From Synergistaceae bacterium (lineage in GTDB: Bacteria > Synergistota > Synergistia > Synergistales > Synergistaceae), in contig JAJFTP010000039.1 in NCBI GenBank assembly GCA_021372895.1, positions 1 to 54,893 on the forward strand: DNA of 54,893 bases, given 5' to 3'. Below are positions 54,816 through 54,893 of this stretch, one piece after another. The position numbers and the translations under genes are program-made. Below the pieces are notes generated by a model. The model saw only the letters and a program-made list of their open reading frames with translations. It was not told the origin of the DNA and made no database searches. The number at the start of each line of letters is the position of its first letter. Within the stretch, counting starts at the first letter, position 1.

Positions 54816-54892
54816 TGGTTGCGGGGGCAGGACTTGAACCTGCGACCTTCGGGTTATGAGCCCGACGAGCTGCCGTGCTGCTCCACCCCGCG
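54816..54892 (-). tRNA. Initiator tRNA-fMet (anticodon CAT)
   Basis: It begins CGCGGGG and ends CCCCGCA-A-CCA, giving the C1-A72 mismatch that marks initiator tRNAs. Its anticodon stem has the three G-C pairs (GGG-CTCATAA-CCC) needed for P-site entry, and the T-loop is TTCAAGT. The window ends one base upstream of its 5' end, so its promoter is outside. Confidence 0.97.
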
Positions 54893-54893
54893 A

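Overview
This window reads as a chromosomal segment from an anaerobic, rod-shaped, probably diderm bacterium. I would place it provisionally in Synergistota, or a related deep-branching anaerobic lineage. The reasons are gene order and protein character: one run of mreBCD-mrdA-minCDE-rodA, a TIGR03960-type radical SAM gene followed by a DUF2344 gene and RNase G, a potassium-dependent-type membrane pyrophosphatase, a Rex redox repressor, many radical SAM enzymes and an unusually high use of TTG start codons. The placement is an inference; no 16S rRNA is present. Base composition looks moderate and even, and only the last ~900 bases look like accessory DNA.

Layout. 1-4049: guaA, larB, an AI-2E-family membrane protein and mobB in one tight run. 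4265-6313: membrane pyrophosphatase hppA with its own near-consensus promoter. 6321-9543: dnaG-rpoD (primase and housekeeping sigma). 9676-12007: rqcP, eno and rex. 12101-14883: yajC-secD-secF, closed by a 21-bp perfect hairpin terminator. 15006-28248: a long co-directional block with a LapA-like protein, recJ, a Rel/SpoT-family alarmone enzyme, dtd, a glyoxalase-II-like hydrolase, radC, mreB, mreC, mreD, mrdA (PBP2), minC, minD, minE and rodA. This collects most of the elongation machinery and the division-site selector in one place. 28350-39174: a TIGR03960 radical SAM protein, its DUF2344 partner, rng, smc, a tRNA/rRNA-type methyltransferase, rsmI and metG, with several overlaps. 39272-42184: tatD, tgt and tsaC. 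42181-43357: tRNA-Pro, smpB and ssrA (tmRNA), each with a recognisable promoter or terminator.

From 43456 the genes are less tightly packed. A SPASM-like radical SAM protein of unknown role is followed by a FIST-domain protein and an aldehyde dehydrogenase. A secreted orphan protein, htpG and clpB follow on the minus strand. After these come cspA, a wrecked IS66-family fragment whose right end is duplicated in tandem, and two minus-strand methionine tRNAs (elongator and initiator) running off the window end.

The theme is housekeeping: GMP and cofactor synthesis, replication and transcription initiation, secretion, cell shape and division, tRNA modification and charging, ribosome rescue (tmRNA/SmpB and RqcP) and protein quality control. 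I see no CRISPR array, prophage, toxin-antitoxin pair or obvious defence system. The best leads for novelty are regulatory and small-scale: hairpins in the leaders of dnaG, mreB and secD, a QFDD synthetase motif in an alarmone enzyme with an intact hydrolase site, a Val-initiated tmRNA tag, the FIST-aldehyde dehydrogenase pair with its radical SAM neighbour, the secreted orphan, and the doubled IS66 terminus.
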